Assembly: GCA_038534295.1 (NCBI GenBank)
Contig: JBCAXA010000001.1
Coordinates: 248,001 to 312,000, forward strand
Reading direction: 5' to 3'
DNA from: JBCAXA01 sp038534295
GTDB taxonomy: Bacteria; Pseudomonadota; Gammaproteobacteria; Steroidobacterales; Woeseiaceae
Length of the DNA: 64,000 nucleotides
The notes under the pieces are model-generated. The model was not told the origin of the DNA. It did no database searches and saw only the letters and a program-made list of their open reading frames with translations. A program made the translations under genes and the position numbers. Positions 50,376 through 60,717 of the stretch are shown here, piece by piece; position 1 is the first letter of the stretch, and the number at the start of each line of letters is the position of its first letter.

Positions 50376-51009
50376 AACCGTGCTCCGCAAGAAACGCCCC
50401 ATCGAGTGCCGGTGCGTCAGACCCAGACTGGAGACGTTCGACATAGCGCGCAATGAGATCAACTTCGACGTTGACCTTGCGACCTACCCGCGCATTGCCG
50501 AGCGTCGTTACGTCCCACGTGTGCGGGATGATATTCAACTCGAAGGTGTCGTTATCGACCGCGTTTACCGTAAGGCTAATACCATCGATCGTGACCGAGC
50601 CTTTGCGCGCGATGTAGCGCGACAACTCGCCGTCGACCGCGATAGTGAGTGCCGTCGAGCGCGCCGCCGGACGGATACGTCGAATCTCGCCGACACCGTC
50701 GACGTGGCCGCTCACCAAATGTCCACCGAGGCGGTCGCCAAGCGCCAGTGACGGCTCGATATTGACCCGATCGCCAACACCCAGCGCGCCCAACGTCGTT
50801 GCGGACAAGGTCTCGATCGAAACGTCGGCGCTGAATTGCTCGTCCGCAATGTCGAGCGCCGTCAAACAGACTCCCGATACGGCGATGCTCTCGCCCTCAT
50901 CGAAGCCGGCGAGCGAGAAGCCGGGCGTGGCGACCGTCAAACGGCGGTCGCCACCGCTGTCGCTTTGCGCGGTGATTTCGCCGATCGTCTGGATGATTCC
51001 GGTAAACAT
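50365..51009 (-). CDS. ribE: Riboflavin synthase, alpha subunit
   Basis: Riboflavin synthase dismutates two lumazines to riboflavin and the RibH pyrimidine substrate. The 214-residue protein has the two internally repeated lumazine-binding domains, starting MFTGIIQTIG and near VDGVGEIRRI, each with the SGVCLTA or DGISLTVN motif. It is named ribC in E. coli. Confidence 0.97.
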   Translation of the reverse strand: MFTGIIQTIGEITAQSDSGGDRRLTVATPGFSLAGFDEGESIAVSGVCLTALDIADEQFSADVSIETLSATTLGALGVGDRVNIEPSLALGDRLGGHLVSGHVDGVGEIRRIRPAARSTALTIAVDGELSRYIARKGSVTIDGISLTVNAVDNDTFELNIIPHTWDVTTLGNARVGRKVNVEVDLIARYVERLQSGSDAPALDGAFLAEHGYER

Positions 51010-51039
51010 AAGTAATCCGTTGCTGTTCGCGGGCTGATT

Positions 51040-52134
51040 CTAACGTTCCTGGCGTGGCCGCGCCCGGATCGCAAGATCAGCACCGATCGGCTCGATCGAC
51101 ACAACGTCGAGTTCGAGCCCGTCTGCCAAGCGCTGCCAATCGGGGGTCGCCAGCGCACGGCGGGTCGCGCTGCCCAGAAAGCGCGGCGCAACAAACACGT
51201 GAAACTCATCGATCAATCCCGCGCTTGCAAACGCACCGGACAGCACAGGCCCAGCCTCCAGCAACGCCTCGTTGATGTCCCGCTGCGCCAATTCGCTCAG
51301 CACGGCGGCGAGATCCACGCGGCCGTCGGCGCCTGCCAGGGCGACGCCAGCCACGCTATCTGAGGCCAGTGGGGAGACCCCCGCGCAGCATTGCAGCACC
51401 GCACCACCGACGCTGAGCAGCCGCGCGTCTTGCGGTAGCCGCCCGGCGCTATCGACGACAACGCGAAGCGGTTGTTGGGCGGCCTCCTCGCCGTGCTCGT
51501 CGCGCACGGTCAGCCGCGGATCGTCGGCCAGCACCGTCCCGATGCCGGTGATAATGGCATCGTTCTGGGCGCGTAGCGCGTTACCGGCGCGACGCGCGTC
51601 CACGCCGGTAATCCACTGACTCTCCCCCGACTGCATGGCAACCGCGCCGTCGAGCGACATCGCGAGCTTGCACGTAAGGAACGGTCGCTCGCGCTGCATG
51701 CGGCTTGCAAAGCCGCGAATGACGCGCAGCGCCTCGTCACGAAGCAAGCCCTCGCGTGTATCGATGCCGGCCGCCTCGAGTGCCCGAGCGCCGGTGCCGC
51801 GGTTGATCGGGTTCGGATCGATCGCGGCAAAAGTCACGCTGGCAACCTCGGCCGCAATCAAAGCATTCGTGCAAGGCGGCGTGCGGCCAAAGTGCGCACA
51901 AGGTTCCAGCGATACGTAAACGTCCGCGCCGCGCGCCTTCGCACCGGCTTGATCGAGTGCGACGATTTCCGCATGGCGACCGCCCGGCGCTTCGGTGGCA
52001 CCGCGACCAACAATGTCGCCGTCGGCAACAATGATGCATCCGACCGCCGGGTTAGGGCTCGCGACAGCGCGGGCCCGCGCCGCCAATGCGAGCGCTTCGC
52101 GCATGTACGCGACGTCGTGCTCGGAAAACGCCAT
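51040..52134 (-). CDS. ribD: Bifunctional diaminohydroxyphosphoribosylaminopyrimidine deaminase / reductase
   Basis: RibD carries out the second and third steps of riboflavin synthesis. The 364-residue protein has the N-terminal cytidine-deaminase-like zinc site (GGRHAEIVAL, then SLEPCAHFGRTPPC) and a C-terminal DHFR-like reductase domain (CKLAMSLDGAVA, SQWITG). It starts 9 bp downstream of nrdR. Confidence 0.97.
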   Translation of the reverse strand: MAFSEHDVAYMREALALAARARAVASPNPAVGCIIVADGDIVGRGATEAPGGRHAEIVALDQAGAKARGADVYVSLEPCAHFGRTPPCTNALIAAEVASVTFAAIDPNPINRGTGARALEAAGIDTREGLLRDEALRVIRGFASRMQRERPFLTCKLAMSLDGAVAMQSGESQWITGVDARRAGNALRAQNDAIITGIGTVLADDPRLTVRDEHGEEAAQQPLRVVVDSAGRLPQDARLLSVGGAVLQCCAGVSPLASDSVAGVALAGADGRVDLAAVLSELAQRDINEALLEAGPVLSGAFASAGLIDEFHVFVAPRFLGSATRRALATPDWQRLADGLELDVVSIEPIGADLAIRARPRQER

Positions 52135-52143
52135 CCACTCAGC

Positions 52144-52680
52144 CTAGGCTTTGTCTTTGCGGCCGGATTTCGGCCGCCGCGGCTCGGGTTCGCCGAGCAA
52201 CGACATCTGCTCGTCGTTGGCGCCGAACGTTTGCGACTGTAGGCGTTGCACCTCTTCCTGGAACTCGGTGACGTCCTGAAAACTGCGGTACACCGATGCG
52301 AAGCGAACGTACGCGACATCGTCGAGGCGGCGCAGCTCCTCCATGACCAGTTCGCCGACGAACCGCGAGCTGACTTCGCGCTCGCCGGTCGTTCGCAGTC
52401 GATGGGCGACGCGCGCAACCGCTTCGTCGACGGCGGCGGCGCTGACCGGGCGTTTTTCCAACGCGCGCTCGAGCGACGCGCGCAGCTTGTACTCGTCATA
52501 CGGCTGACGCGAATCGTCGCGTTTGACGATGCCTGGCATGACGAGCTCGGCGGATTCGAACGTGGTAAAGCGTTCGCGGCAGTTTTCGCACTGCCGCCGT
52601 CGGCGAACCTCACGCCCCTCCGCGGTGAGTCTGGAATCGATCACCTTGGTTTCGGCGTGTCCGCAAAACGGGCAGTGCAT
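52144..52680 (-). CDS. nrdR: Transcriptional repressor NrdR
   Basis: NrdR senses ATP/dATP through an ATP cone and represses ribonucleotide reductase genes. The 178-residue protein has the zinc ribbon Cys3, Cys6, Cys31, Cys34 (MHCPFCGH, RRQCENCRERF) and the ATP cone (VKRDDSRQPYDEYKLRASLE). A Lys/Arg-rich C-terminal extension goes a little beyond the usual length. It sits between glyA and ribD, as in many Gammaproteobacteria. Confidence 0.98.
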   Translation of the reverse strand: MHCPFCGHAETKVIDSRLTAEGREVRRRRQCENCRERFTTFESAELVMPGIVKRDDSRQPYDEYKLRASLERALEKRPVSAAAVDEAVARVAHRLRTTGEREVSSRFVGELVMEELRRLDDVAYVRFASVYRSFQDVTEFQEEVQRLQSQTFGANDEQMSLLGEPEPRRPKSGRKDKA

Positions 52681-52692
52681 ACGGTGCCGCGA

Positions 52693-53964
52693 TCAGCCGT
52701 GCTGGTACACCGGAAAACGTTCGCACAACGCCAAGACGTCGTCGCGAACCCGGCGGTGCGTCGTTTCATCGTCGAGATCGTCGAGCACATCGGCGATCCA
52801 CCCGGATAGCGTGCGACATTCGGACTCGCCGAAGCCGCGCGTCGTGACTGCTGGCGTACCCATGCGCAAGCCGCTGGTGACGAACGGTGAACGCGGATCG
52901 TTTGGCACGGTGTTTTTATTGACCGTGATGTTGCAGTGGCCGAGCGCTGCATCGGCGTCTTTACCGGTGATGCCGCGCTCGATGAGATTCACGAGAAAAA
53001 GGTGATTATCGGTGCCGCCAGAGACAATGGCGTAACCGCGTTCGATCAACGCTGCCGCCATGGCTCGCGCATTTGCCTTAACGGCCTGCTGGTACGTCTT
53101 GAACGATGGCTGCAGCGCTTCCTGAAACGCAACGGCTTTCGCAGCGATCACGTGCATCAACGGACCGCCTTGCGTGCCGGGAAAAACCAGCGAGTTAAAT
53201 TTCTTGCCGAGATCGAGATCGCGCGACAAGATCAGCCCGCCGCGCGGGCCGCGCAACGTTTTGTGCGTCGTGGTGGTCACGGCATCGGCATGCGGGATCG
53301 GGCTCGGGTATTCGTCGGCCGCGACCAACCCGGCGACGTGTGCCATGTCAACCACGAGATACGCGCCGACGCTGTCGGCGATCGCGCGGAACTTGCCCCA
53401 ATCCAGGGTGCGCGAGTACGCGGAAAACCCGCCGACAATCATGCGCGGTTTGTGTTCGTTGGCAAGGCGCGCCACCTCGTCGTAATCGATGTAACCGTCG
53501 GCATCGACGCCGTACTGGACCGCGTTGAAAATCTTGCCCGAAAAATTCACGTGCGAGCCGTGCGTCAAATGACCGCCGTCACTGAGGCTCATGCCGAGGA
53601 TCGTGTCGCCGGGTTTGAGCAGTGCCAAGTAAACGGCCGCGTTGGCTTGCGAGCCGGAATGTGGCTGCACATTGACGTACGCGGCATCGAACAATCGCTG
53701 GGCGCGCTCGATCGCCAGCGCCTCTGCAACGTCGACGTGTTCGCAACCGCCGTAGTAGCGTTTGCCCGGATATCCTTCAGCGTACTTGTTGGTCAACACC
53801 GAGCCTTGGACAGCGAGCACGCGTTCGCTTGCGTAGTTCTCTGACGCGATCAGCTCGATGTGCTGTTCCTGCCGTACGTTTTCCGCGGCGATCGCCGCAG
53901 CCAACTCCGGATCGAATTCAGGCAGCGAGGTGCCGGGCGTAACGAGGCTTGCGGGCTGAGACAT
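52693..53964 (-). CDS. glyA: Serine hydroxymethyltransferase
   Basis: GlyA converts serine and tetrahydrofolate to glycine and methylene-tetrahydrofolate with PLP. The 423-residue protein has IELIASENY, NKYAEGYPGKRYYGGCE, HVAGLVA and the PLP lysine in TTTHKTLRGPRGG. The ATG at 53964 aligns with the family N-terminus. An ATG at 53994 is in frame but adds ten unrelated residues, and neither has a clear Shine-Dalgarno. Confidence 0.97.
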   Translation of the reverse strand: MSQPASLVTPGTSLPEFDPELAAAIAAENVRQEQHIELIASENYASERVLAVQGSVLTNKYAEGYPGKRYYGGCEHVDVAEALAIERAQRLFDAAYVNVQPHSGSQANAAVYLALLKPGDTILGMSLSDGGHLTHGSHVNFSGKIFNAVQYGVDADGYIDYDEVARLANEHKPRMIVGGFSAYSRTLDWGKFRAIADSVGAYLVVDMAHVAGLVAADEYPSPIPHADAVTTTTHKTLRGPRGGLILSRDLDLGKKFNSLVFPGTQGGPLMHVIAAKAVAFQEALQPSFKTYQQAVKANARAMAAALIERGYAIVSGGTDNHLFLVNLIERGITGKDADAALGHCNITVNKNTVPNDPRSPFVTSGLRMGTPAVTTRGFGESECRTLSGWIADVLDDLDDETTHRRVRDDVLALCERFPVYQHG

Positions 53965-54063
53965 CGTGGTTGGGCTCGTGGCAAAGAGGGCCATTCTAGC
54001 GAGCGATCGACGGCCGCGACAGCATCACCGCAGGCGTCGCAGGGATGTATAGCGCCAAGGGAA

Positions 54064-55023
54064 TCAACTGTTGCCGACCAGCCCGGCGACGACAGCACTC
54101 CAACCAGCACCAATGTTTTCGCGGTTGTAGCCACCGCCACCGGTTGCAAGCAGGCGGCCAGCCGCGTGCCGGTCCGCCAGCAGCGCCAGCCGTTCGGCGG
54201 CAAATCGGTAGGCCGCCGGGGTCAGCGCGAGATGGGTAATCGGGTCGCCGGCAATGGCATCCGCACCGCACTGCAGCACGATGAACTCCGGTTGCGCCTG
54301 GTCCAAAAACCGCTCTGCCTCACGCCACGCCGCGTAAAAGTCCTCGTCGTCCGCGCCAGGCGGCAGCGGTAGATTGAGCTTGGTTCCGACGGCTTCGCCG
54401 CTGCCGGTCTCGGTCCGGTGACCGGTTCCCGGATACAGATGATGGCCGTCCTCGTGAACGTCGACGAAACACACGTCCGGGTCCGATTCGAAACCATAGA
54501 ACACGCCGTCGCCGTGATGCGCGTCAATATCCACGTACGCGACACGGGTCAAACCGTGGTTGCGGCGAAGATGCTCGATCACGACGCCGCAATCGTTGAA
54601 GACACAGAACCCGGCTGCACCGTCGCGACGTGCATGATGGAGCCCGGCAATCGGCACGAAGGCGCGTCGGGTATCACCACGCATGATGGCGTCGGCAGCT
54701 GCCACACTTGCCCCGACGACGTTCGACGCGGCCTCGTAAACGCCCCGAAAAGCCGGCGTATCACCGTCGTCGAGCCAACCGCCACCGCGCTGCGACAGGT
54801 ACCGCACCCGCTCGATGTAGGCATCGGTGTGAAACAGAGCCAAGGTATGCCGACCGGCTCGAGCCGGCGGTCGCAACGTGTAAGCGCTGTCGGGTACCGT
54901 TTTTGTCAAGGCGTTGAAAAACGCATCGTGACGATCGGTCCCGAACGGATGCGGATCGCCAAAGCCATAGGCAGCGAGCGCCGCCCCTCGGTAAATCTGC
55001 ATCGCAGCTCGCGTCATGGTCAC
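54064..55023 (-). CDS. Histone deacetylase family (AcuC/HDAC-like) deacetylase
   Basis: The 319-residue arginase-fold enzyme keeps the zinc and catalytic motifs of class I/II HDACs: AGLHHARRD (tandem His), YVDIDAHHGDGV (zinc Asp/His), LQCGADAIAGDP (zinc Asp) and ATGGGGYNREN with the transition-state Tyr. Bacterial relatives deacetylate acetyl-CoA synthetase (AcuC) or polyamines. The substrate cannot be chosen from sequence alone. It is divergent from ettA. Confidence 0.92.
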   Translation of the reverse strand: MTMTRAAMQIYRGAALAAYGFGDPHPFGTDRHDAFFNALTKTVPDSAYTLRPPARAGRHTLALFHTDAYIERVRYLSQRGGGWLDDGDTPAFRGVYEAASNVVGASVAAADAIMRGDTRRAFVPIAGLHHARRDGAAGFCVFNDCGVVIEHLRRNHGLTRVAYVDIDAHHGDGVFYGFESDPDVCFVDVHEDGHHLYPGTGHRTETGSGEAVGTKLNLPLPPGADDEDFYAAWREAERFLDQAQPEFIVLQCGADAIAGDPITHLALTPAAYRFAAERLALLADRHAAGRLLATGGGGYNRENIGAGWSAVVAGLVGNS

Positions 55024-55121
55024 CGTCGTTTTCGAAAGAGTCTTGCCAAGCTCGCGCTGGCGGGCGCGTCAACCGCACCGTAGAATGCGCGGCGGCTTGG
55101 TAACACGCAACATCGTCGGGT

Positions 55122-56792
55122 ATGGCCCAATACATTTACACCATGAACGGCGTCGCTAAGGTCGTCCCACCGAAGCGGCGCATCATTCACGATATCTCGC
55201 TGTCGTTTTTTCCGGGCGCCAAGATCGGCGTTCTCGGCTTGAATGGCGCGGGTAAATCGACGTTGCTGCGCATCATGGCAGGTATCGACACCGAATTTGA
55301 GGGCGAGGCTCGACCGCAGCCCGGCATCAATATCGGCTACCTGCCGCAAGAACCCGAACTCGATGCCGCGCTCGACGTGCGCGGCAACGTTGAACAAGGA
55401 GTGGCAGCGACCAAAGCGCTGGTCGATCGCTTCAATGAAATCAGCATGCAGTTCGGCGAGCCGCTCGACGACGACGCAATGAACGCGTTGCTCGAAGAAC
55501 AGGGCAAGCTGCAGGACGCGATCGACGCGGCCGGCGCGTGGGAACTGGATCGCACGCTCGATCGTGCGGCGGATGCGCTGCGTTTGCCGCCGTGGGACGC
55601 CGACGTCACGAAGTTATCTGGCGGCGAGAAGCGCCGTGTTGCGCTTTGTCGGCTGCTCTTGTCCAAGCCCGATATGCTGCTGCTCGATGAGCCGACCAAC
55701 CACCTCGACGCCGAATCGGTGGCCTGGTTGGAGCGCTTCCTAGAAGAATACCCGGGCACCGTCATCGCCGTGACGCACGATCGGTACTTCCTAGACAACG
55801 TTGCCGGCTGGATCCTCGAGCTCGATCGCGGCCACGGCATACCGTGGGAAGGCAACTACTCGTCGTGGCTCGAACAAAAAGAAGCACGTCTGAAGATCGA
55901 GGAGAAAACCGAAGCGGCACGCGTCAAGGCGATGGCCGCGGAACTCGACTGGGTGCGGCAGAACCCCAAAGGTCGCCAGGCCAAGGCGAAGGCGCGCCTG
56001 AAGCGCTTCGAAGAACTGTCGTCGCAGGATTATCAAAAGCGCAGCGAGACTAACGAGATTTACATCCCGCCCGGTCCGCGGCTCGGCGACAAAGTGCTGG
56101 AAATCGACGGTCTACAGAAATCGTTCGGCGAACGCCAGTTGATCGACGGTCTGGCGGTGTCGCTGCCGCCGGGCGGAATCGCCGGCGTGATCGGTCCAAA
56201 CGGCGCTGGTAAAACGACACTGTTTCGGATGATCACCGGCCAAGAGGATGCCGATGGCGGCACGATCTCGCTAGGCGACACCGTGCAGTTAGCGTACGTC
56301 GACCAGTCACGACAGAACCTCAATGACGACAAGACGGTCTGGGAGGAAATCTCGGACGGACAAGACATCATCAGTATCGGCAGCTATGAAATTGCATCGC
56401 GGGCCTACGTCGGTCGATTCAATTTCAAAGGGCCGGAGCAACAGAAAAAAATCGGCTTACTGTCAGGCGGCGAGCGCAACCGCGTGCACCTCGCCAAAGT
56501 CCTTCGCTCCGGTGGCAACCTGTTGATGCTCGATGAGCCGACCAACGACTTAGATGTGGAAACCCTGCGCGCACTCGAGCAAGCCCTGCTCGATTTCCCG
56601 GGCTCGGCTATCGTGATTTCGCACGATCGCTGGTTCCTCGATCGCATTGCGACGCACATACTCGCGTTCGAAGGCAACAGCGAAGTCGTTTGGTTTGCGG
56701 GCAACTATGCCGATTACGAACAGGATCGGCGCCGCCGGCTCGGCACCGACGCCGACCAGCCCCAGCGGATTCGCTATCGTTCTATCGCGTAA
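55122..56792 (+). CDS. ettA: Energy-dependent translational throttle protein EttA (ABC-F)
   Basis: EttA binds the ribosomal E site and gates the first peptide bond according to the ATP/ADP ratio. The 556-residue protein has two ABC domains: Walker A GLNGAGKSTLL and GPNGAGKTTLF, signatures LSGGEKRRVAL and LSGGERNRVHL, Walker B LLDEPTNHLD and MLDEPTNDLD. The linker carries the EttA-type charged arm (VRQNPKGRQAKAKARLKRFEEL). There are no membrane segments. Confidence 0.97.
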   Translation: MAQYIYTMNGVAKVVPPKRRIIHDISLSFFPGAKIGVLGLNGAGKSTLLRIMAGIDTEFEGEARPQPGINIGYLPQEPELDAALDVRGNVEQGVAATKALVDRFNEISMQFGEPLDDDAMNALLEEQGKLQDAIDAAGAWELDRTLDRAADALRLPPWDADVTKLSGGEKRRVALCRLLLSKPDMLLLDEPTNHLDAESVAWLERFLEEYPGTVIAVTHDRYFLDNVAGWILELDRGHGIPWEGNYSSWLEQKEARLKIEEKTEAARVKAMAAELDWVRQNPKGRQAKAKARLKRFEELSSQDYQKRSETNEIYIPPGPRLGDKVLEIDGLQKSFGERQLIDGLAVSLPPGGIAGVIGPNGAGKTTLFRMITGQEDADGGTISLGDTVQLAYVDQSRQNLNDDKTVWEEISDGQDIISIGSYEIASRAYVGRFNFKGPEQQKKIGLLSGGERNRVHLAKVLRSGGNLLMLDEPTNDLDVETLRALEQALLDFPGSAIVISHDRWFLDRIATHILAFEGNSEVVWFAGNYADYEQDRRRRLGTDADQPQRIRYRSIA

Positions 56793-56827
56793 GCGCAAAC
56801 TTGCGGATGCTGCGCACCCACGCGGCG

Positions 56828-59800
56828 TTAGCTGACGATGCGATACGCGTTCGCAAACAGCTGCGTCCATGGACCGTGCTCCGGCCAGTCGTGCGGGTGC
56901 CACGAGTGGCACACCGTGCGCGCCACGCGTTCCGGGTGCGGCATCATGATGGTGATACGACCGGCCGCAGCGGTCAGCGCACACAGCCCACCCGGTGAAC
57001 CGTTCGGATTCGCCGGATAACGCTCGGCCGGCTTGCCGTAGCCGTCGATGTAGCGCGCCACGACGCTGCGCGCTGCTTGGCAACGCTCGAGGTCTTCAGG
57101 CGACGCAAACGCGGCGCGACCCTCGGCGTGCGATGTAACGATCGGCAGTCGCTGGCCGGCCATCCCGTCGAGTAGCCACGACTCGCTGTCGCAAACCTCG
57201 ACCAGCGACAGCCGCGCCTCAAAACGCTCGGACCGATTGCCGGCAAAACGCGGCCACGCGTCGGCGTTCGGAATCAGGGTCTTCAAGCGGGCCAGCATCT
57301 GACAGCCGTTGCAAACACCGAACGTAAAGCGCTGCGGATGGGCGAAGTGCGCCGCAAACTGCTCGCGTAAGCGCGCGTGATTCAGAATGGACCGAGCCCA
57401 GCCGCCGCCAGCCCCCAAGACGTCGCCGAACGAGAAACCGCCGCAAGCGGCGAGTCCCTGAAAATCGTCGAGCTGCTGGCGCCCGGTCGCAAGGTCGCTC
57501 ATGTGGACGTCGACCGCATCGAAACCGGCCGCCGCGAACGCTGCCGCCATTTCGAATTGCGAGTTGACGCCCTGCTCGCGCAGGATCGCCACGCGAGGCT
57601 TGTGTTGGCGTAGGACCGGTAGCGCGCGACGCTCGGCTGGCCAATACGCGGCCGTAAGACCCGGATCGCCGTCATCGGCCATGCTCTCGCGCTCCTCGCC
57701 GACGCAGTCGACGTCGTCGCGCAGGTCGCGAATGGCATCGCTGACCTCGGACCACACGCGCTGCATCTCAGCGCGACTCAGCGTGAGCATCGTGTCGCGA
57801 GCGTTTAGATGGAGCTCGGCTTTATCAATAACGTTCGCGACCACCGTCGTGAAGTCGGCCAGCCCGGCTGCAGCGAGCGCGGCAAAGATTTCGTCGCGGT
57901 CATCGACGCGAGTTTGCACGACGACGCCGGGCTCTTCGTTGAACAGCCAGGAGATCAGATCGGCCGCGGCACTGGGGCCGGCCGTTACGTCGAGTCCTCG
58001 GCGACCGGCGAAGATCATCTCGGCTAAACACGCCAACAGGCCGCCGTCGGAACGATCGTGATACGCGAGCAGCCAATCGGCGTCGCGTGCCGTGGCCAAG
58101 AACCCCGCTAGTGCGACCAGGTCCGCAGGTTCGTCGAGGTCGGCCGGCGCGCCCATCGTGCGCTGCGTGACTTCGGCCAGAATGGAGCCGCCGAGCCGAG
58201 CGCGGTGGCGTCCGAGATCAATCAACAGCAGCTCGGTCGCCTGGTCCGCCTGCACGAGTTGCGGCGTTAGTGTGCGCCGTACGTCGCCGATCGGTGCGAA
58301 CGCCGAGACGATCAACGAAACCGGTGCAGTAACCTCACCGTCCGGCCAGGCGGTTCGCATCGACAGCGAATCTTTGCCGACCGGAATCGCAACGCCCAGA
58401 GCCGGACAGAGCTCCAACGCCACCGCGCGGACGGTATCGTAGAGCTGAACAGCCTCGTCGTCGTCCGCTGCCGCCGCCATCCAATTCGCCGACAGCCGTA
58501 CATCGGCCAGCGCGCGTACATCAGCCGCGAGCAAGTTGGTGAGCGCCTCGGCCACCGCCAGACGGCCGGATGCTGGCGCGTCGATCGTCGCAACCGGCGT
58601 ACGCTCGCCAACCGCCATGGCCTCGCCGGTGAACGCGGTGTGGGTCGTGGTGGTAACGGCGACATCGCTGACCGGCACTTGCCACGGGCCGACCATCTGA
58701 TCGCGCGCGGTCAGCCCGCCAACGCTGCGGTCACCGATCGTGACGAGGAATGCTTTGCTGGCAACGGTCGGATGCGCAAGGACGTCGCGCCAAAGCGTTG
58801 CGACGTCGAGATCGTCGAGACCGTCATTGCGCACCGCGGCGCGCTGCGGTCGGCGCACCGCGCGTTCGCGCTTCGGAACGTCGGCGAGCAGCATGGCGAC
58901 TGGAACATCGATGGGCGTTTGCCGATGGACACGATCGCTGACCGTAAGCTGGCCGCTGGCGTCCAGTTCACCGAGCACCGCCATCGGACAGCGCTCACGC
59001 TCAGCGATTGCGGCGAGCCTTGGCAGCTGCGCTTGCGGCACAACGAGCACGTAACGCTCCTGCGCTTCGTTGCACCAGATCTCCATGGGACTCATCCCCG
59101 GCTCGTCGTTGGGGATCTCGCGCAGCGCCAGCGTCGCGCCGAGCGCGCTGTGATCGACCGCTTCCGGTATCGCGTTCGACAGCCCGCCCGCACCGACGTC
59201 GTGAATCAAAGCGATCGGATTCTCCGCGCCCAACTCCCAGCATTGGTTGATGACTTCCTGCGCGCGGCGCTGCATCTCGGGATTGCTGCGCTGAACCGAT
59301 GCGAAGTCCAGTTCGGCGTCGCTGCTGCCGCTGGTCATGCTCGATGCGGCGCCGCCGCCGAGGCCGATTTTCAATGCTGGTCCACCGAGCACGACCAGCG
59401 CACTACCGGGCTCGACGTCGCCTTTCAGCGCATGCGCCTGACGGACGTTGCCGTAGCCACCGGCGAGCATGATCGGTTTGTGGTAGCCGTAGCGGCGCCG
59501 GTCGTCGCGGGCACGTTCAAAACTGCGGAAGTAGCCGGCGAGATTCGGTCGGCCGAATTCGTTATTGAATGCAGCGGCCCCGAGTGGCCCGTCCAGCATG
59601 ATCGCCAAGGGCGGCGCGATGCGCTCCGGCGACGATGGCGCTAGCTCCCACGTTCGACTCGCCCCCGGTAGGTGTAGATGGGAAACGCTAAAACCCACCA
59701 ACCCGGCTTTTGGCGTCGCGCCGAGACCGGTCGCGGCTTCGTCGCGAATCTCGCCACCGGCACCAGTCGCCGCACCGGCGAACGGCGCGATCGCCGTCGG

Positions 59801-60679
59801 ATGGTTGTGCGTTTCGGCCTTCATCAGCAGATGGACCGGCTCAGACCGATAAACAAAAGACCCGGACGCCGGCTCGCGCATCAGCCGGTCGGCGCGTGGG
59901 CCAGCGACAACTGCGGCGTTGTCGCTGTAAGCAGAAAGCACGCCGTCCGGCGCACAGGCATGCGTGTGGCGGATCATCTGAAACAGCGTTTGCGGCTGCA
60001 CGTCGCCGTCGATACGCCACGGCGCGTTAAAGGTCTTGTGTCGGCAGTGCTCAGAGTTCGCCTGCGCGAACATCATCAGCTCCGCATCGCTGGGACTGCG
60101 TCCGAGCCCGGCGTACGTACTCGCCAAATAGTCGATTTCGTCGCCCGACAGGGCGAGCCCGAGGCGCTGATTGGCGGCGTGCAGCGCACTGCTCGGTTCG
60201 GCGCCAAGATCGACGACGACCAGCGGCGCCGGCGACGTTTCGGCGAACCACTCGGCCGCGTCCGGCGGCGCCGTCAGCAATGACTCGGTCATCCGGTCGA
60301 AAAGGTGGCCGACGCCGTTGTTGCCGACGCTTGCCACGACACCGTCGACGTAAAAAACCGTGCCCCGCTCCAGTCGTTCAACCGCGCCGAGCCCGCTGAG
60401 GGCGAGAATATCCAGTGCTTTCGATGACCAAGGCGAGCGTGTTCCGAAACGCGGCAGGACCCAGAGCGCCGCGTCCGGTAAGGCATCGGCCGTGTTTGCG
60501 CCGTCGAGCAACTCGACCAAAGTCGCGTGATCGGCTGCCGGCAGCGCCGTTCGGCATAGCAGCACGTAGAAGCTTGCGGTTGCGGTAACTCTTAAGTCGG
60601 CGTCGGCCGCGGTCAGCGCTTGGTTGAGCGCACGCAGTCGGCTGGCCGACCACACCGGCTCAGGATGCAGCAGCAACAT
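56828..60679 (-). CDS. purL: Phosphoribosylformylglycinamidine synthase
   Basis: PurL converts FGAR and glutamine to FGAM in purine synthesis. The 1283-residue large-form protein has the linker motif MFAQANSEHCRHK, the two PurM-like synthetase halves (AETHNHPTAIAPF near residue 290, DRSDGGLLACL later) and a C-terminal class I glutaminase with nucleophile Cys in FGVCNGCQML and the ATG-like PHPERV His. It converges on ettA. Confidence 0.98.
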   Translation of the reverse strand: MLLLHPEPVWSASRLRALNQALTAADADLRVTATASFYVLLCRTALPAADHATLVELLDGANTADALPDAALWVLPRFGTRSPWSSKALDILALSGLGAVERLERGTVFYVDGVVASVGNNGVGHLFDRMTESLLTAPPDAAEWFAETSPAPLVVVDLGAEPSSALHAANQRLGLALSGDEIDYLASTYAGLGRSPSDAELMMFAQANSEHCRHKTFNAPWRIDGDVQPQTLFQMIRHTHACAPDGVLSAYSDNAAVVAGPRADRLMREPASGSFVYRSEPVHLLMKAETHNHPTAIAPFAGAATGAGGEIRDEAATGLGATPKAGLVGFSVSHLHLPGASRTWELAPSSPERIAPPLAIMLDGPLGAAAFNNEFGRPNLAGYFRSFERARDDRRRYGYHKPIMLAGGYGNVRQAHALKGDVEPGSALVVLGGPALKIGLGGGAASSMTSGSSDAELDFASVQRSNPEMQRRAQEVINQCWELGAENPIALIHDVGAGGLSNAIPEAVDHSALGATLALREIPNDEPGMSPMEIWCNEAQERYVLVVPQAQLPRLAAIAERERCPMAVLGELDASGQLTVSDRVHRQTPIDVPVAMLLADVPKRERAVRRPQRAAVRNDGLDDLDVATLWRDVLAHPTVASKAFLVTIGDRSVGGLTARDQMVGPWQVPVSDVAVTTTTHTAFTGEAMAVGERTPVATIDAPASGRLAVAEALTNLLAADVRALADVRLSANWMAAAADDDEAVQLYDTVRAVALELCPALGVAIPVGKDSLSMRTAWPDGEVTAPVSLIVSAFAPIGDVRRTLTPQLVQADQATELLLIDLGRHRARLGGSILAEVTQRTMGAPADLDEPADLVALAGFLATARDADWLLAYHDRSDGGLLACLAEMIFAGRRGLDVTAGPSAAADLISWLFNEEPGVVVQTRVDDRDEIFAALAAAGLADFTTVVANVIDKAELHLNARDTMLTLSRAEMQRVWSEVSDAIRDLRDDVDCVGEERESMADDGDPGLTAAYWPAERRALPVLRQHKPRVAILREQGVNSQFEMAAAFAAAGFDAVDVHMSDLATGRQQLDDFQGLAACGGFSFGDVLGAGGGWARSILNHARLREQFAAHFAHPQRFTFGVCNGCQMLARLKTLIPNADAWPRFAGNRSERFEARLSLVEVCDSESWLLDGMAGQRLPIVTSHAEGRAAFASPEDLERCQAARSVVARYIDGYGKPAERYPANPNGSPGGLCALTAAAGRITIMMPHPERVARTVCHSWHPHDWPEHGPWTQLFANAYRIVS

Positions 60680-60717
60680 CGCGGGCGTCGGTCAGGAGCG
60701 TGAATCGCCGGCGGCGA

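Noticed and set aside
49218..50462. Fully bifunctional RibBA with active GTP cyclohydrolase II, starting at 50462
   Set aside because: The zinc-binding cysteines of RibA are absent, and the long start overlaps ribE deeply. The ATG at 50375 fits the RibB N-terminus.
58640..59644. 334-codon plus-strand frame
   Set aside because: It is antisense to purL, whose motifs are intact. Long shadow frames are expected in this GC-rich genome. The same holds for 24311-25336 against fimV, 42807-43646 against the Fe-S gene and 29190-29882 against sco.
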